From Desulfobacteraceae bacterium UBA5616 (lineage in GTDB: Bacteria > Desulfobacterota > Desulfobacteria > Desulfobacterales > UBA5616), in NCBI GenBank assembly GCA_002423615.1, contig DIKO01000068.1:1-22132 (forward strand): a DNA stretch of 22,132 nucleotides. The letters run 5' to 3'. The notes beneath the pieces are model-generated. The model did no database searches. It saw nothing but the letters and a program-made list of their open reading frames with translations, and was not told where the DNA came from. The translations under genes and the position numbers were made by a program. Shown piece by piece: positions 1 to 7,708 of this stretch (the stretch's first letter is position 1; the number at the start of each line of letters is the position of its first letter).

Positions 1-3
1 AAA

Positions 4-65
4 ACCTAACCGGACATTACTGAAAAATTATAGGAGACAAATTTATTTATTACCTAATCGGATAT
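4..65. repeat. Imperfect 14-bp direct repeat pair
   Basis: ACCTAACCGGACAT at 4-17 and ACCTAATCGGATAT at 52-65 match at 12 of 14 positions and are spaced 48 bp apart. The intervening DNA is very AT-rich. They could be the end of a decayed insertion sequence or tandem protein-binding sites. The window edge prevents seeing whether more copies lie to the left. Confidence 0.4.
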
Positions 66-462
66 CCTGGCGCTTTTCCCTCCAGTCCCTACACCACCCA
101 GCACGCTCTGCCAGTTACGGCTCAGTGTGAACCCCCAAGGACAGGGTAGACCTTGCCCTTTGGATGGGGGAAATGCAACCGGCCCCTTCATCGGGAGATA
201 CCGGGTTTGTTGTTTCCGAATGCCCCATTGCGGAAACCGATGAGTACGTTGTCGGCGGCGACCATGTCCCGCTATAATTTCATCGGAGATGTTGGGGGGA
301 AGGGAGACACGTCCACCCACAATCATCGATGGCGTCCAGCATGTCCTTGGGGATGATGGGAATGAGTTAAGGATTGGGATGTCCTGGGGAATGATAATCC
401 CGGCGGCGCAGAATAACCTACGACACAAATAACTAAGCAGAGAAAGGGTAACTCCTCCGGTT

Positions 463-642
463 TTAGCCGACGTTGCCGAGTTGTTGGATCGATGGTTCAG
501 CTGAGGTCGACATCGCATTGATTCTCTGGGACTCCAGCAACAGCATGGATAAGGCTATGGCACTGTCCGCACCCCCGGCTGTTTTACACAGAGTCAGCAT
601 GTAAAATACCAAAAGAGACCCTCCGATTATAAGATAAATCAT
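463..642 (-). CDS. Possible small membrane protein (doubtful)
   Basis: A 59-codon frame starts at an ATG (642) preceded by a purine-rich GGAAGGGAGAGG. A second ATG lies five codons upstream at 657. The first about 17 residues (MIYLIIGGSLLVFYMLT) would form one transmembrane helix, followed by a CKTAGGAD stretch. The rest has no recognisable character and overlaps the edge of the gene-poor region. It could be a real short membrane protein, one truncated by loss of its original C-terminus, or chance. No function is assigned. Confidence 0.25.
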   Translation of the reverse strand: MIYLIIGGSLLVFYMLTLCKTAGGADSAIALSMLLLESQRINAMSTSAEPSIQQLGNVG

Positions 643-726
643 CCCTCTCCCTTCCATACCTTATTTGGATGATGATCAGACGCTGGTGTCGATTTCAAAT
701 TATTCATAGAACCGGCATAGAACCGA

Positions 727-763
727 ACAAAAAAGCACTTAATGCCAAGTTGCTTAAGTGCTT
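727..763 (-). terminator. Intrinsic terminator of tRNA-Thr
   Basis: Read on the minus strand, the 10-bp perfect stem AAGCACTTAA / TTAAGTGCTT (arms 754-763 and 733-742) encloses an 11-nt loop and is followed by a run of T. It begins 8 nt after the tRNA CCA end, as expected for a single tRNA transcription unit. Confidence 0.85.
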
Positions 764-771
764 GTATTTAT

Positions 772-847
772 TGGAGCCGACGCGCGGAATCGAACCGCGG
801 ACCTGCTGATTACGAATCAGCTGCTCTACCGGCTGAGCTACGTCGGC
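772..847 (-). tRNA. tRNA-Thr (anticodon CGU)
   Basis: The minus strand folds as a full cloverleaf. The 7-bp acceptor stem is GCCGACG / CGTCGGC with discriminator U, and CCA is encoded at 774-772. The D-arm contains AGCTCAGCCGGTAGAGC. The anticodon stem GCTGA / TCAGC encloses loop TTCGTAA, giving anticodon CGU for ACG codons. The T-loop is GTTCGATTC. Length is 76 nt including CCA. It is transcribed alone with its own terminator. Confidence 0.95.
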
Positions 848-1124
848 CTATTTGGTAAGAGTTCATCCGGCATTATTCCGAGTCAAACGCCGGGATCCTC
901 CTTGGGTCCAGCACAGGAAGGTTAGTTATTAAACAAATCAAAAATGAAAATCAACAGAAATATTTTGAAGTTTCGAGGGTCATTGCCCCCGGATCGAGGT
1001 TGTTTCTTCCACCGGGATCAGCCCCGGGCGTATAAAAATCGAAACGGGGTCCTCTGGTTCTGCGCCAAACCCCGGCGCTTCCCGGAACCTAAATGCTGAA
1101 CCTGAATCGGGAAGGGGTGAAAAC

Positions 1125-1454
1125 TCAGGAGGCGACGGCCAGTCCGATCAGGTAATGGCCCTTGAATTTTCCCGTATCCTTTTTGGTGATGTGGGCAATC
1201 CGCGTGGTTAATGAACGTGGTTTATTCGCAGGGATTCTTTCATGGTACCGCATGGTAATGTGAACTCCGACGTTAAGGTTATGCAAAAGATCGGAAGCTT
1301 CGTTGACCAGTATGCACAGCCCGTGATCGGAGACATCCCATACTTTAAACTGGTATATCGGGCCGATGTTTTTAAGCTGGAATTCGACAAACGAATACTC
1401 GTCGGCCGGGGTTCTGGGTTCGGAACGTCTTTCAGATATTGATTTGTTCAGCAT
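1125..1454 (-). CDS. PilZ domain protein (putative c-di-GMP receptor)
   Basis: This is a single-domain protein of 109 aa. The two PilZ signatures that bind cyclic di-GMP are visible: an RxxxR element at residues 10-14 (RSEPR) and DxSxxG at 40-45 (DVSDHG). The rest fits the small PilZ beta-barrel, and the length is close to the domain alone. No output domain is attached, so it probably acts by binding a partner protein. AGGAG lies just before the ATG. It sits 36 bp downstream of selD on the same strand and may be read from the selD promoter; no functional link with selenium is evident. The target process (motility, polysaccharide, attachment) cannot be told from this window. Confidence 0.8.
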   Translation of the reverse strand: MLNKSISERRSEPRTPADEYSFVEFQLKNIGPIYQFKVWDVSDHGLCILVNEASDLLHNLNVGVHITMRYHERIPANKPRSLTTRIAHITKKDTGKFKGHYLIGLAVAS

Positions 1455-1490
1455 GGCTCCTCATTTGCCCCCTGATTGATAAAACGGAAA

Positions 1491-2543
1491 TTATCGGATA
1501 ACAATTTCCCCGATGGATTTTCCAGTGACTTCCCCGATGATTGCGGCGTTTTCATTCGATTTATCCCTCAGTTCCCTCAACAGTTGTTCCGCAGGTTCCG
1601 GAGAAACACTGATCAGTAACCCTCCCGAAGTCTGAGGGTCATAGAGGATGTCCTGAAGCTCCCGGTCCATGGAGGCGGGGATTTCCACCATGGATTCCCG
1701 AAATTGACGGTTATTGTAGGCCCCTTTGGGTATAAGCCCCATGGCGGCATACTCCAGGGCTTCGGGAATGATGGGCAGATCCCTGTAATGGAGGGTGAGT
1801 CCCAATCGGGACCCGGCCACCATTTCCGCCAGATGGCCGATAAGGCCGAAACCGGTTATGTCCGTGCACGCATGAACAGGATACCGGGACATGATGTCGG
1901 CCGATTTTTGATTCAATTCTGCCATGAGCCGGGTCACTTTGGTGATCAGCGCGGGCGGCGCCAGCCCGGCCTTTATGGCGGTATTGATAATTCCCGTTCC
2001 CAGAGGCTTGGTGAGGATCAGCCTGTCCCCGGATTTTAACCCCCGCTTGGTCAGCACCCGTTCCGGATGCACAAACCCGGTAACGGACATCCCGTATTTG
2101 AGTTCCCTATCCTCAATCGAATGTCCTCCCACCAGAACCACACCGGCTTCTCTGATTTTGTCCAGCCCGCCCTGGATGATCCTGCGCAGGATGGAAACAT
2201 CCATCTGCTGGATGGGAAACGCCACGAGGTTCATGGCGGTTTTAGGTATTCCCCCCATGGCGTACACATCGCTCAACGCGTTGGCCGCAGCAATTTGTCC
2301 AAAATCATAAGGGTCATCCACGACAGGAGTAAAAAAATCCACCGTCTGAATAATGGCAAGGTCCCGGGAGATCCTGTAGACTCCCGCGTCATCCGCCTGA
2401 TCCAGGCCGATAATCAGATTTTCATCCCTTGGAAAATCCAGTCCGCACAACGCCTTGTCCAGGTCCCCCGGACCCAGCTTGGAAGCTCACCCGGAACCGG
2501 ACACGGTTTCCGTCAGACGCAAATGTTTGTTGAGTTCATTCAT
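1491..2543 (-). CDS. selD: Selenide, water dikinase SelD, selenocysteine-containing
   Basis: SelD makes selenophosphate from selenide and ATP for selenocysteine and selenouridine synthesis. The full product is 350 aa only if the in-frame TGA at 2489-2487 (codon 19) is read as selenocysteine; automated callers would start at a later Met and report about 319 aa. The N-terminus MNELNKHLRLTETVSGSGU-ASK aligns with the SelD active-site loop (GAGCGCK in E. coli), Sec replacing the catalytic Cys and Ser the second Cys. Further family motifs follow: ADDAGVY, QTVDFFTPVVDDP, AANALSDVYAMGG and a DPQTSGG near the C-terminus. The start ATG at 2543 is preceded in frame by TAA, so no earlier start is possible. 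A SECIS-like hairpin follows the UGA, and a sigma70-like promoter lies upstream. Confidence 0.93.
2459..2477 (-). promoter_or_regulatory. Bacterial SECIS-like hairpin in selD mRNA
   Basis: The mRNA sequence CUGGGUCC-GGG-GGACCUGG forms an 8-bp stem (two G-U pairs) with a three-G loop. The loop begins 17 nt after the UGA codon, within the distance range known for bacterial SECIS elements, and a G-starting apical loop is the expected SelB-binding feature. Pairing and spacing are read directly from the sequence; the SelB function is inferred. Confidence 0.7.
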
Positions 2544-2584
2544 AAGCGTTTAACATCCTATTGAATTTTTTAATCTTTTATAAT

Positions 2585-2613
2585 ATATTAAATTTCTTGA
2601 AACAAAATGTCAA
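2585..2613 (-). promoter_or_regulatory. Sigma70-type promoter for selD
   Basis: On the minus strand TTGACA (2613-2608), a 17-nt spacer and TAATAT (2590-2585) face selD about 40 nt upstream of its start. The region between selD and the divergent CoA-transferase gene is strongly AT-rich. A perfect TATAAT also occurs on the plus strand at 2579-2584, without a good -35, and may serve the divergent gene. Confidence 0.6.
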
Positions 2614-2679
2614 TGCCAGATTGGGGCGAAATTGGGGATATTTTCCGGGTTTTATGCAAAAACCGGATGGGGGGTATGC

Positions 2680-4533
2680 ATGGAACAGTGGATATCTGAT
2701 TTACTATCACGGCAAAAAATCCGGCTTTCTTCCCCAGATGAAGCATTGTCCGGTATCCGCTCGGGAGACCGGATTTTTCTGGGGACAGCCTGCGCCACGC
2801 CCCGGTTGTTGATTCATGCGCTGGAAAACTCGAAACATAAATTGCCCGATATCCAGATATTTCATTTTCTCACCGACGGTGCCATTCCCTTCAAAGAAGG
2901 CAAACCGGCCACCCGGTTCCAACACAAGGTTTTTTTCGTCGGCGCTGATTCCCGGGAAGCCGTTAAACAGGGCAGCGCCGATTATATTCCCATCTCCATT
3001 GCCCAGGTTCCCCGGTTGATCAAAAGGGGCCAGATTCCCATCGATGTGGCGATGATCCAGACCTCCCTGCCCGACGAGAGCGGTCATGTGAGCCTCGGGG
3101 TATCCGTGGACGTCACCTTTGCCGCCGTTCAACACGCAAAAACGGTGATTGCCGAAATCAATCCCCATATGCCTCGAACTTCCGGGGCTACGCTTGTGCC
3201 GGCCGCCAGGATCGATCATTTCATATGGTCTGAATCCCCGGTGATCGAATACATCCACCCGGCGGCGGATGGCGTGGCCCAGCAGATTGCCAGATACGTG
3301 GCTGCCATCATCGACGACGGCGCCACCCTTCAAATCGGATTGGGCCGCATTCCCAATGAAATGCTCAAATATCTGGCCAATCGGAGGGACCTGGGCATTC
3401 ATTCGGACGTCATCACCGATCCCGTCATCAACCTCATCCAAAACGGGGTCATCACGGGAAACGCAAAAACTCTCCACAGAGGAAAAATCATCGCCAGTTA
3501 CTGTATGGGGACAAAACGGCTGTATGATTTCATCAACAAAAATCCCCTGTTTTCCTTTCATCCCATGGATTATGTCTGCGATCCTTCGGTAATTGCCCAA
3601 AATCGGCAGATGGTTTCCGTAACCCAGGCCTTTTCCGTTGACCTCATGGGACAGGTTTGCGCCGACCAGTTCGGCGGCGAATTTTACGGCGGCGTCTCCA
3701 CTCAGCCCGATTTTATACGGGGAGCAGCGGAATCACCCGGGGGAAAGCCCATTATCTGTCTGGCTTCGATGACGGACGGGGGGAAGGAGTCCCGCATCCG
3801 GCCCCTGCTCATGGAAGGTGAAGGCGTGACCATTTCCCGGTCGGAAGTCCATTACGTGATTACCGAATACGGTATCGCCTACCTTTTCGGGAAAACCATC
3901 CGTGAACGGGCCCTGGCCATGATTGAAATCGCCCATCCGGACGTTCGTCCCCACCTCTTGGAAGAGGCCAAGCGTCTGGGATATGTTCGAAAGGATCAAA
4001 CCCTGAAAAGCAGGATGGCCTATCCCGCAGAAGAAGAGCGTGAGGTCCGGTTGAAAAATGACGAAATCGTGCTTATCCGTCCTTCAAAAGCCTCCGACGT
4101 CGAGGGGCTCCAGGAAATTTTTTACAGCCTTCGCCCTGAAGACATTCGCACCCGCTTCTTCACGCGGCTGTTTTCCCTTCCCGTCTCCAGGGCTGAGCAC
4201 CTGTGCAATGTGGACTATGAAAATGAAATGGCCTTTGTGACCGTTTCAGGCGACATGGAAAACCAGCGGCTCGTGGGCAGCTGCTGTTACAGCATGGATC
4301 CGTCCACCCATATGGCCGAAGTAGCCTATATGATCCGACCGGAGTGGCAGGGTGCCGGGCTGGGGAACGCCCTTCAGGAGCGGATGATCGAATATGCCGT
4401 TTCCAGGGGAATAAGGGGATTTACCGCCGATATCCTGGAAGAAAATAAAAAAATGCTCACCCTCATCAAAAAATCCGGAAAGGTCTCCATGGAGCAGTTA
4501 CTGGACCAGTATCACGTCACCGTGATCTTTTAG
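2680..4533 (+). CDS. Acetyl-CoA hydrolase/CoA-transferase fused to GNAT domain
   Basis: The product is 617 aa from the ATG at 2680; an in-frame ATG at 2632 adds 16 unconvincing residues. Residues 1 to about 440 are an acetyl-CoA hydrolase / 4-hydroxybutyrate CoA-transferase family domain. Visible motifs are GTACATPRLL near the N-terminus, TSLPDESGHVSLG, QIGLGRIPNEML and ITEYGIAYLFGKTIRERA. The C-terminal part (about 460-600) is a GNAT acetyltransferase with the acetyl-CoA loop motif RPEWQGAGLG at 553-562. Such fusions occur in delta-proteobacteria and could couple acyl-CoA handling with protein acetylation; the substrate is unknown. Relatives have the catalytic Glu in a GIH(S/T)E motif, but here the sequence is GIHSD (Asp243). 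It is transcribed divergently from selD with no obvious operon partner. Confidence 0.85.
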   Translation: MEQWISDLLSRQKIRLSSPDEALSGIRSGDRIFLGTACATPRLLIHALENSKHKLPDIQIFHFLTDGAIPFKEGKPATRFQHKVFFVGADSREAVKQGSADYIPISIAQVPRLIKRGQIPIDVAMIQTSLPDESGHVSLGVSVDVTFAAVQHAKTVIAEINPHMPRTSGATLVPAARIDHFIWSESPVIEYIHPAADGVAQQIARYVAAIIDDGATLQIGLGRIPNEMLKYLANRRDLGIHSDVITDPVINLIQNGVITGNAKTLHRGKIIASYCMGTKRLYDFINKNPLFSFHPMDYVCDPSVIAQNRQMVSVTQAFSVDLMGQVCADQFGGEFYGGVSTQPDFIRGAAESPGGKPIICLASMTDGGKESRIRPLLMEGEGVTISRSEVHYVITEYGIAYLFGKTIRERALAMIEIAHPDVRPHLLEEAKRLGYVRKDQTLKSRMAYPAEEEREVRLKNDEIVLIRPSKASDVEGLQEIFYSLRPEDIRTRFFTRLFSLPVSRAEHLCNVDYENEMAFVTVSGDMENQRLVGSCCYSMDPSTHMAEVAYMIRPEWQGAGLGNALQERMIEYAVSRGIRGFTADILEENKKMLTLIKKSGKVSMEQLLDQYHVTVIF

Positions 4534-4686
4534 CCGTCTGTGCGGGGATCTTAAAGGTGGTTTTTCCGTTTTTTTCCTTGTCATTTGGTCCCGGGAGACG
4601 AGTTTTATTCTTGTGATGGCCCGGGGTGTCATGTTATTTTAAGCCATTAAAAAAAATCGTCAATCCAACAAAACAGGTCAACCGCC

Positions 4687-5460
4687 ATGAGCCATGGAAA
4701 AGATATAGGCGACATGCTGGTGGAAGAAATTCTAACGGATGTGGCAACCTCCTTTTTGGGGGAAAGAAAGGAAATCGAAGATCAGATCGTCATATTCAAT
4801 ACCTATGTGACCGCATTGAAAAAAAAGGAAATCGGCATTTCGAACCTCGTCTCCCGGTTAAACTCTCTTTTTTTGGAGACACGATTTACGGAACTGTTTT
4901 TCCGGTCCATCGGTGTGGAACCTGAAAAATTTTTATGCCTCTGCCATGAACCCTGTCCACAGGATCCTGTAGAAAAACTCCCTTTTTTCCTGAGCTCGAA
5001 AAACAAGTATATTTTTATTTCAACAGCCGTATACAGGCGGCTTCAGGAAGCTGTAACCCAATACCGGGGGGGCGGAAACGCCATCAACTGCTTCGAAAAA
5101 CCCTACTGCACGGATGAGGATGTCAATTATCAAGTGGTGCTGCTCATGGCAGAGATGATCAATGAGAAAATAAAAAAAATGAAAAAGAGCAAATCCCCGT
5201 CCACAGTGCTTCAATTTGCTAAATCCTTAAATCCTGAATTAACGGAAAAAGAAAAAATAACAGGGGCGCTTTCTTCGGATTATGAAGAATCCCTCGACCG
5301 AAAACTGGAGCAGCCCCTTATCGACGTCAGCGGCCTGTCCCTGAAAACATATCCCAACCTGCCGGAGGCCGGGGAGGTTCGGGATAAAATCGTCTGCCAC
5401 TGCAAAGCCTTGTACAAGACCCACAAAAAGGAAATTTCCCGGTTGCTGAAGCATCGGTGA
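4687..5460 (+). CDS. Unrecognised 257-aa protein
   Basis: I do not recognise the family. The product is hydrophilic and mostly helical in character, with no signal peptide or membrane segment. Lys-rich stretches (INEKIKKMKKSKS) lie around residues 158-172. Several Cys residues occur near 104-112 (CLCHEPC) and near 136-143, and a CHC triplet near the C-terminus, so metal binding is conceivable but unproven. The start at 4687 lacks a strong Shine-Dalgarno, as do several real genes here. The frame is open for the whole length and competing frames are short, so it is probably real. It lies between the CoA-transferase-GNAT gene (153 bp upstream) and the EF-G gene, which has its own promoter, so it may be an independent gene. 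Confidence 0.7.
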   Translation: MSHGKDIGDMLVEEILTDVATSFLGERKEIEDQIVIFNTYVTALKKKEIGISNLVSRLNSLFLETRFTELFFRSIGVEPEKFLCLCHEPCPQDPVEKLPFFLSSKNKYIFISTAVYRRLQEAVTQYRGGGNAINCFEKPYCTDEDVNYQVVLLMAEMINEKIKKMKKSKSPSTVLQFAKSLNPELTEKEKITGALSSDYEESLDRKLEQPLIDVSGLSLKTYPNLPEAGEVRDKIVCHCKALYKTHKKEISRLLKHR

Positions 5461-5491
5461 TGCTCATTTCCCGCGTTGCTTCCTTCTTCCC

Positions 5492-5520
5492 TTGACATCA
5501 CCGACGAGTTAACATAGATA
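5492..5520 (+). promoter_or_regulatory. Sigma70-like promoter upstream of EF-G gene
   Basis: A perfect -35 TTGACA (5492-5497) is followed after 17 nt by TAGATA (5515-5520), overlapping a better -10 match TATACT at 5519-5524 that has a long spacer. This gives an untranslated leader of about 95 nt before the EF-G start at 5627. I see only a minor hairpin (CCGT/ACGG) in the leader and no recognisable riboswitch. Confidence 0.45.
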
Positions 5521-5626
5521 TACTTGCCTCTTGGGCCCTCGTGAAATTCCGTTCAATACGGCAAACGCAAAGACATTACCCATAACGTAAGACAATTGCC
5601 ATAATATTAAAAATGCTGCTGATACG

Positions 5627-7660
5627 ATGACCAGAACAGACAGAATCAACAACCTGAGAAATATCGGGATCATTGCCCACATTGATGCCGGGAAAACCAC
5701 CGTTACCGAGCGGATCCTCTATTATACGGGAAAAAGCTACAAAATCGGTGAGGTCCACGACGGCGAAGCCGTGATGGACTGGATGCCCGATGAACAGGAG
5801 CGCGGTATCACCATTACTTCTGCGGTGACCACCTGCCAGTGGAAAAATTTCGATATACAGATCATCGATACGCCGGGTCATGTGGATTTCACCATCGAGG
5901 TGGAGCGGTCCCTTAGGGTTCTGGACGGCGCAGTGGGCGTTTTCTGTGCCGTTGGCGGTGTGGAACCCCAATCGGAAACCGTATGGCGCCAGGCGGACAA
6001 GTATCATGTTCCGAAGATCGCCTTCATCAACAAGATGGACCGGATCGGCGCAAATTTCCTCGGTGCCGTTTTGATGATGAAAAAGAAGCTCAACGCCAAT
6101 CCCCTGATTCTGCAATTACCCATCGGCAAGGAGGATGGTTTCATCGGAGTCGTTGACCTGATCACCATGAAAAAAATCATTTGGGATGAAGAATCCCTGG
6201 GCGCAAGTTTCATTGCCGAGGATCTTTCCCCTGATCTTGTGGAAGAGGCTCTCGAATACCGGGAAAAAATCATGGAGGCTGCTTCCGAGGTCGATGATGT
6301 AATCATGGAGGCCTATCTTTCCGAGCAACAGATTCCCGAGGAACAGCTGGTTGCGGCTATCCGGAAAGGGACCATCGGTTTAAAATTCGTCCCCGTATTA
6401 TGTGGATCAGCATTGAGGAACAAAGGTGTCCAACCCCTTCTGGATGCCATCGGGCAATTCCTCCCCAGCCCTCTGGAGGTTCCACCGATTAAAGGAATCC
6501 ATCCGGAAACCGGGGAAATCATCGATTGCCCGGCCCGGAAAAACAGCCCCCTGGCGGCGCTGATCTTCAAGGTGTCCATGGTGGAAGGACGAAAACTCTC
6601 ATATGTCCGGGTTTACACCGGAAAATTAACGACCGGCGGCGATATTTACAATCCCGCACGTAAAATCAAGGAAAAAATCTCCCGCATCCTGAAAATTCAT
6701 GCGAACAAAAGAGAACGCATCGAAGAAGCGGGGCCCGGAAGCATCGTCGGGGTCGTGGGGCTTAAGGATTCCTCCACCGGCGAAACCCTTTGTGATGCCG
6801 AACATCCTGTATTACTTGAAAAAATGGAATTCTATGAACCCGTCATTTCCATTGCGGTGGAGCCGAAGACCCGCTCCGACCAGGAAAAATTCGCCCAGGT
6901 GCTGGACAAATTCATTGCCGAAGATCCCACCCTGCGGGTCAGAGAGGATCCGGATACCGGCCAGACCATTTTATCCGGTATGGGAGAACTGCACCTGGAA
7001 GTCATCATCAGCAGGATGCAGCGGGAGTTCAATACCAGCGTCAATGTGGGAAAACCCCAGGTGGTCTTTCGTGAGGCCATCAAAACAGAGGCTTCCGGCA
7101 CGGCTGTTTTTGATCGGGATGTGGCCGGGAAACATCATTTTGCCGAAGTCACCCTTATGGTTTCACCCATGCCCAGGGGCGAGGGAAGCCAGTTTATCTC
7201 CCATATTCCTGCGGATGCCGTCCCTGAACATATTATCCCCGTTATTGAAAAAAGCGTGATGGAAGCGCTTGAAACCGGAACCCTTATGGGATATCCCGTG
7301 GTGGATACAAAGGTCGTCTTAACCGCTGCGATTTACAAGGAAACCCTCGGCACGGAGCTGGCCTTTGCGGTGAGCACCTCAATGGCCGTTAAAAATGCTC
7401 TGGAAAACGGAGGCCCTTTTCTGCTGGAACCTATTATGGACGTGGAGGTGTTTGTTCCCGAGTCCTTCATGGGTGATGTCATCGGGGATCTGAACTCCCG
7501 AAGCGGAAAAATCGAATCGATTGACCACCGAATGGGGGTCCAGGTCATTTCGGCCAGCATTCCGTTGTCCAAAATGTTCGGCTATTCAACGATCCTGCGC
7601 TCTGCGACCCAGGGTCGCGGCACTTTTACCATGCATTTCTCCCATTTCGACAAGGTGTGA
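5627..7660 (+). CDS. fusA: Elongation factor G (stand-alone paralogue)
   Basis: This translational GTPase of 677 aa moves tRNA-mRNA through the ribosome (or, in some paralogues, recycles ribosomes). The G motifs are intact: AHIDAGKTT (17-25), RGITITSA (59-66), DTPGHVDF (81-88, with the catalytic His), NKMD (135-138) and GSALRNKG. Domains II to V follow, including a typical domain III segment (AEDPTLRVREDPDTGQTILSG) and the domain IV/V region. It is about 25 residues shorter than E. coli EF-G. It is not next to rpsL, rpsG or tuf, so it is likely a second copy such as the spd-type EF-G paralogues known from Deltaproteobacteria; which subtype cannot be decided here. There is no strong Shine-Dalgarno before the ATG. 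Confidence 0.92.
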   Translation: MTRTDRINNLRNIGIIAHIDAGKTTVTERILYYTGKSYKIGEVHDGEAVMDWMPDEQERGITITSAVTTCQWKNFDIQIIDTPGHVDFTIEVERSLRVLDGAVGVFCAVGGVEPQSETVWRQADKYHVPKIAFINKMDRIGANFLGAVLMMKKKLNANPLILQLPIGKEDGFIGVVDLITMKKIIWDEESLGASFIAEDLSPDLVEEALEYREKIMEAASEVDDVIMEAYLSEQQIPEEQLVAAIRKGTIGLKFVPVLCGSALRNKGVQPLLDAIGQFLPSPLEVPPIKGIHPETGEIIDCPARKNSPLAALIFKVSMVEGRKLSYVRVYTGKLTTGGDIYNPARKIKEKISRILKIHANKRERIEEAGPGSIVGVVGLKDSSTGETLCDAEHPVLLEKMEFYEPVISIAVEPKTRSDQEKFAQVLDKFIAEDPTLRVREDPDTGQTILSGMGELHLEVIISRMQREFNTSVNVGKPQVVFREAIKTEASGTAVFDRDVAGKHHFAEVTLMVSPMPRGEGSQFISHIPADAVPEHIIPVIEKSVMEALETGTLMGYPVVDTKVVLTAAIYKETLGTELAFAVSTSMAVKNALENGGPFLLEPIMDVEVFVPESFMGDVIGDLNSRSGKIESIDHRMGVQVISASIPLSKMFGYSTILRSATQGRGTFTMHFSHFDKV

Positions 7661-7708
7661 AAAGGCCGCGTGAATCAAGGGGATGATTCCCGGGCGGGAA
7701 CGCGCCGG

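Larger units (their letters stand above)
1..770. other. Gene-poor left edge, downstream of tRNA-Thr
   Basis: I find no convincing gene in this stretch. Long open frames exist on both strands (54-518 minus, 153-356 plus), but their translations are rich in Pro, Arg, Ser and Trp and show no domain I recognise. The only structured elements are the imperfect direct repeat at 4-17 and 52-65, the small membrane ORF at 463-642 and the tRNA terminator at 727-763. Because it lies next to the 3' side of a tRNA gene, a common integration point, a decayed mobile element is possible. That is inference: no transposase or integrase can be read. Confidence 0.4.

Noticed and set aside
54..518. Minus-strand open frame of 154 codons at the left edge
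   Set aside because: Its translation is low-complexity in character (Pro, Arg, Ser, Trp rich) with no recognisable motif, and the opposite strand is also open; it overlaps the small membrane ORF.
2707..3600. Minus-strand open frame of 297 codons
   Set aside because: It is antisense to the CoA-transferase domain, whose family motifs are on the plus strand.
4534..4686. Possible terminator after the CoA-transferase-GNAT gene
   Set aside because: T-runs are present, but no stable stem precedes them.
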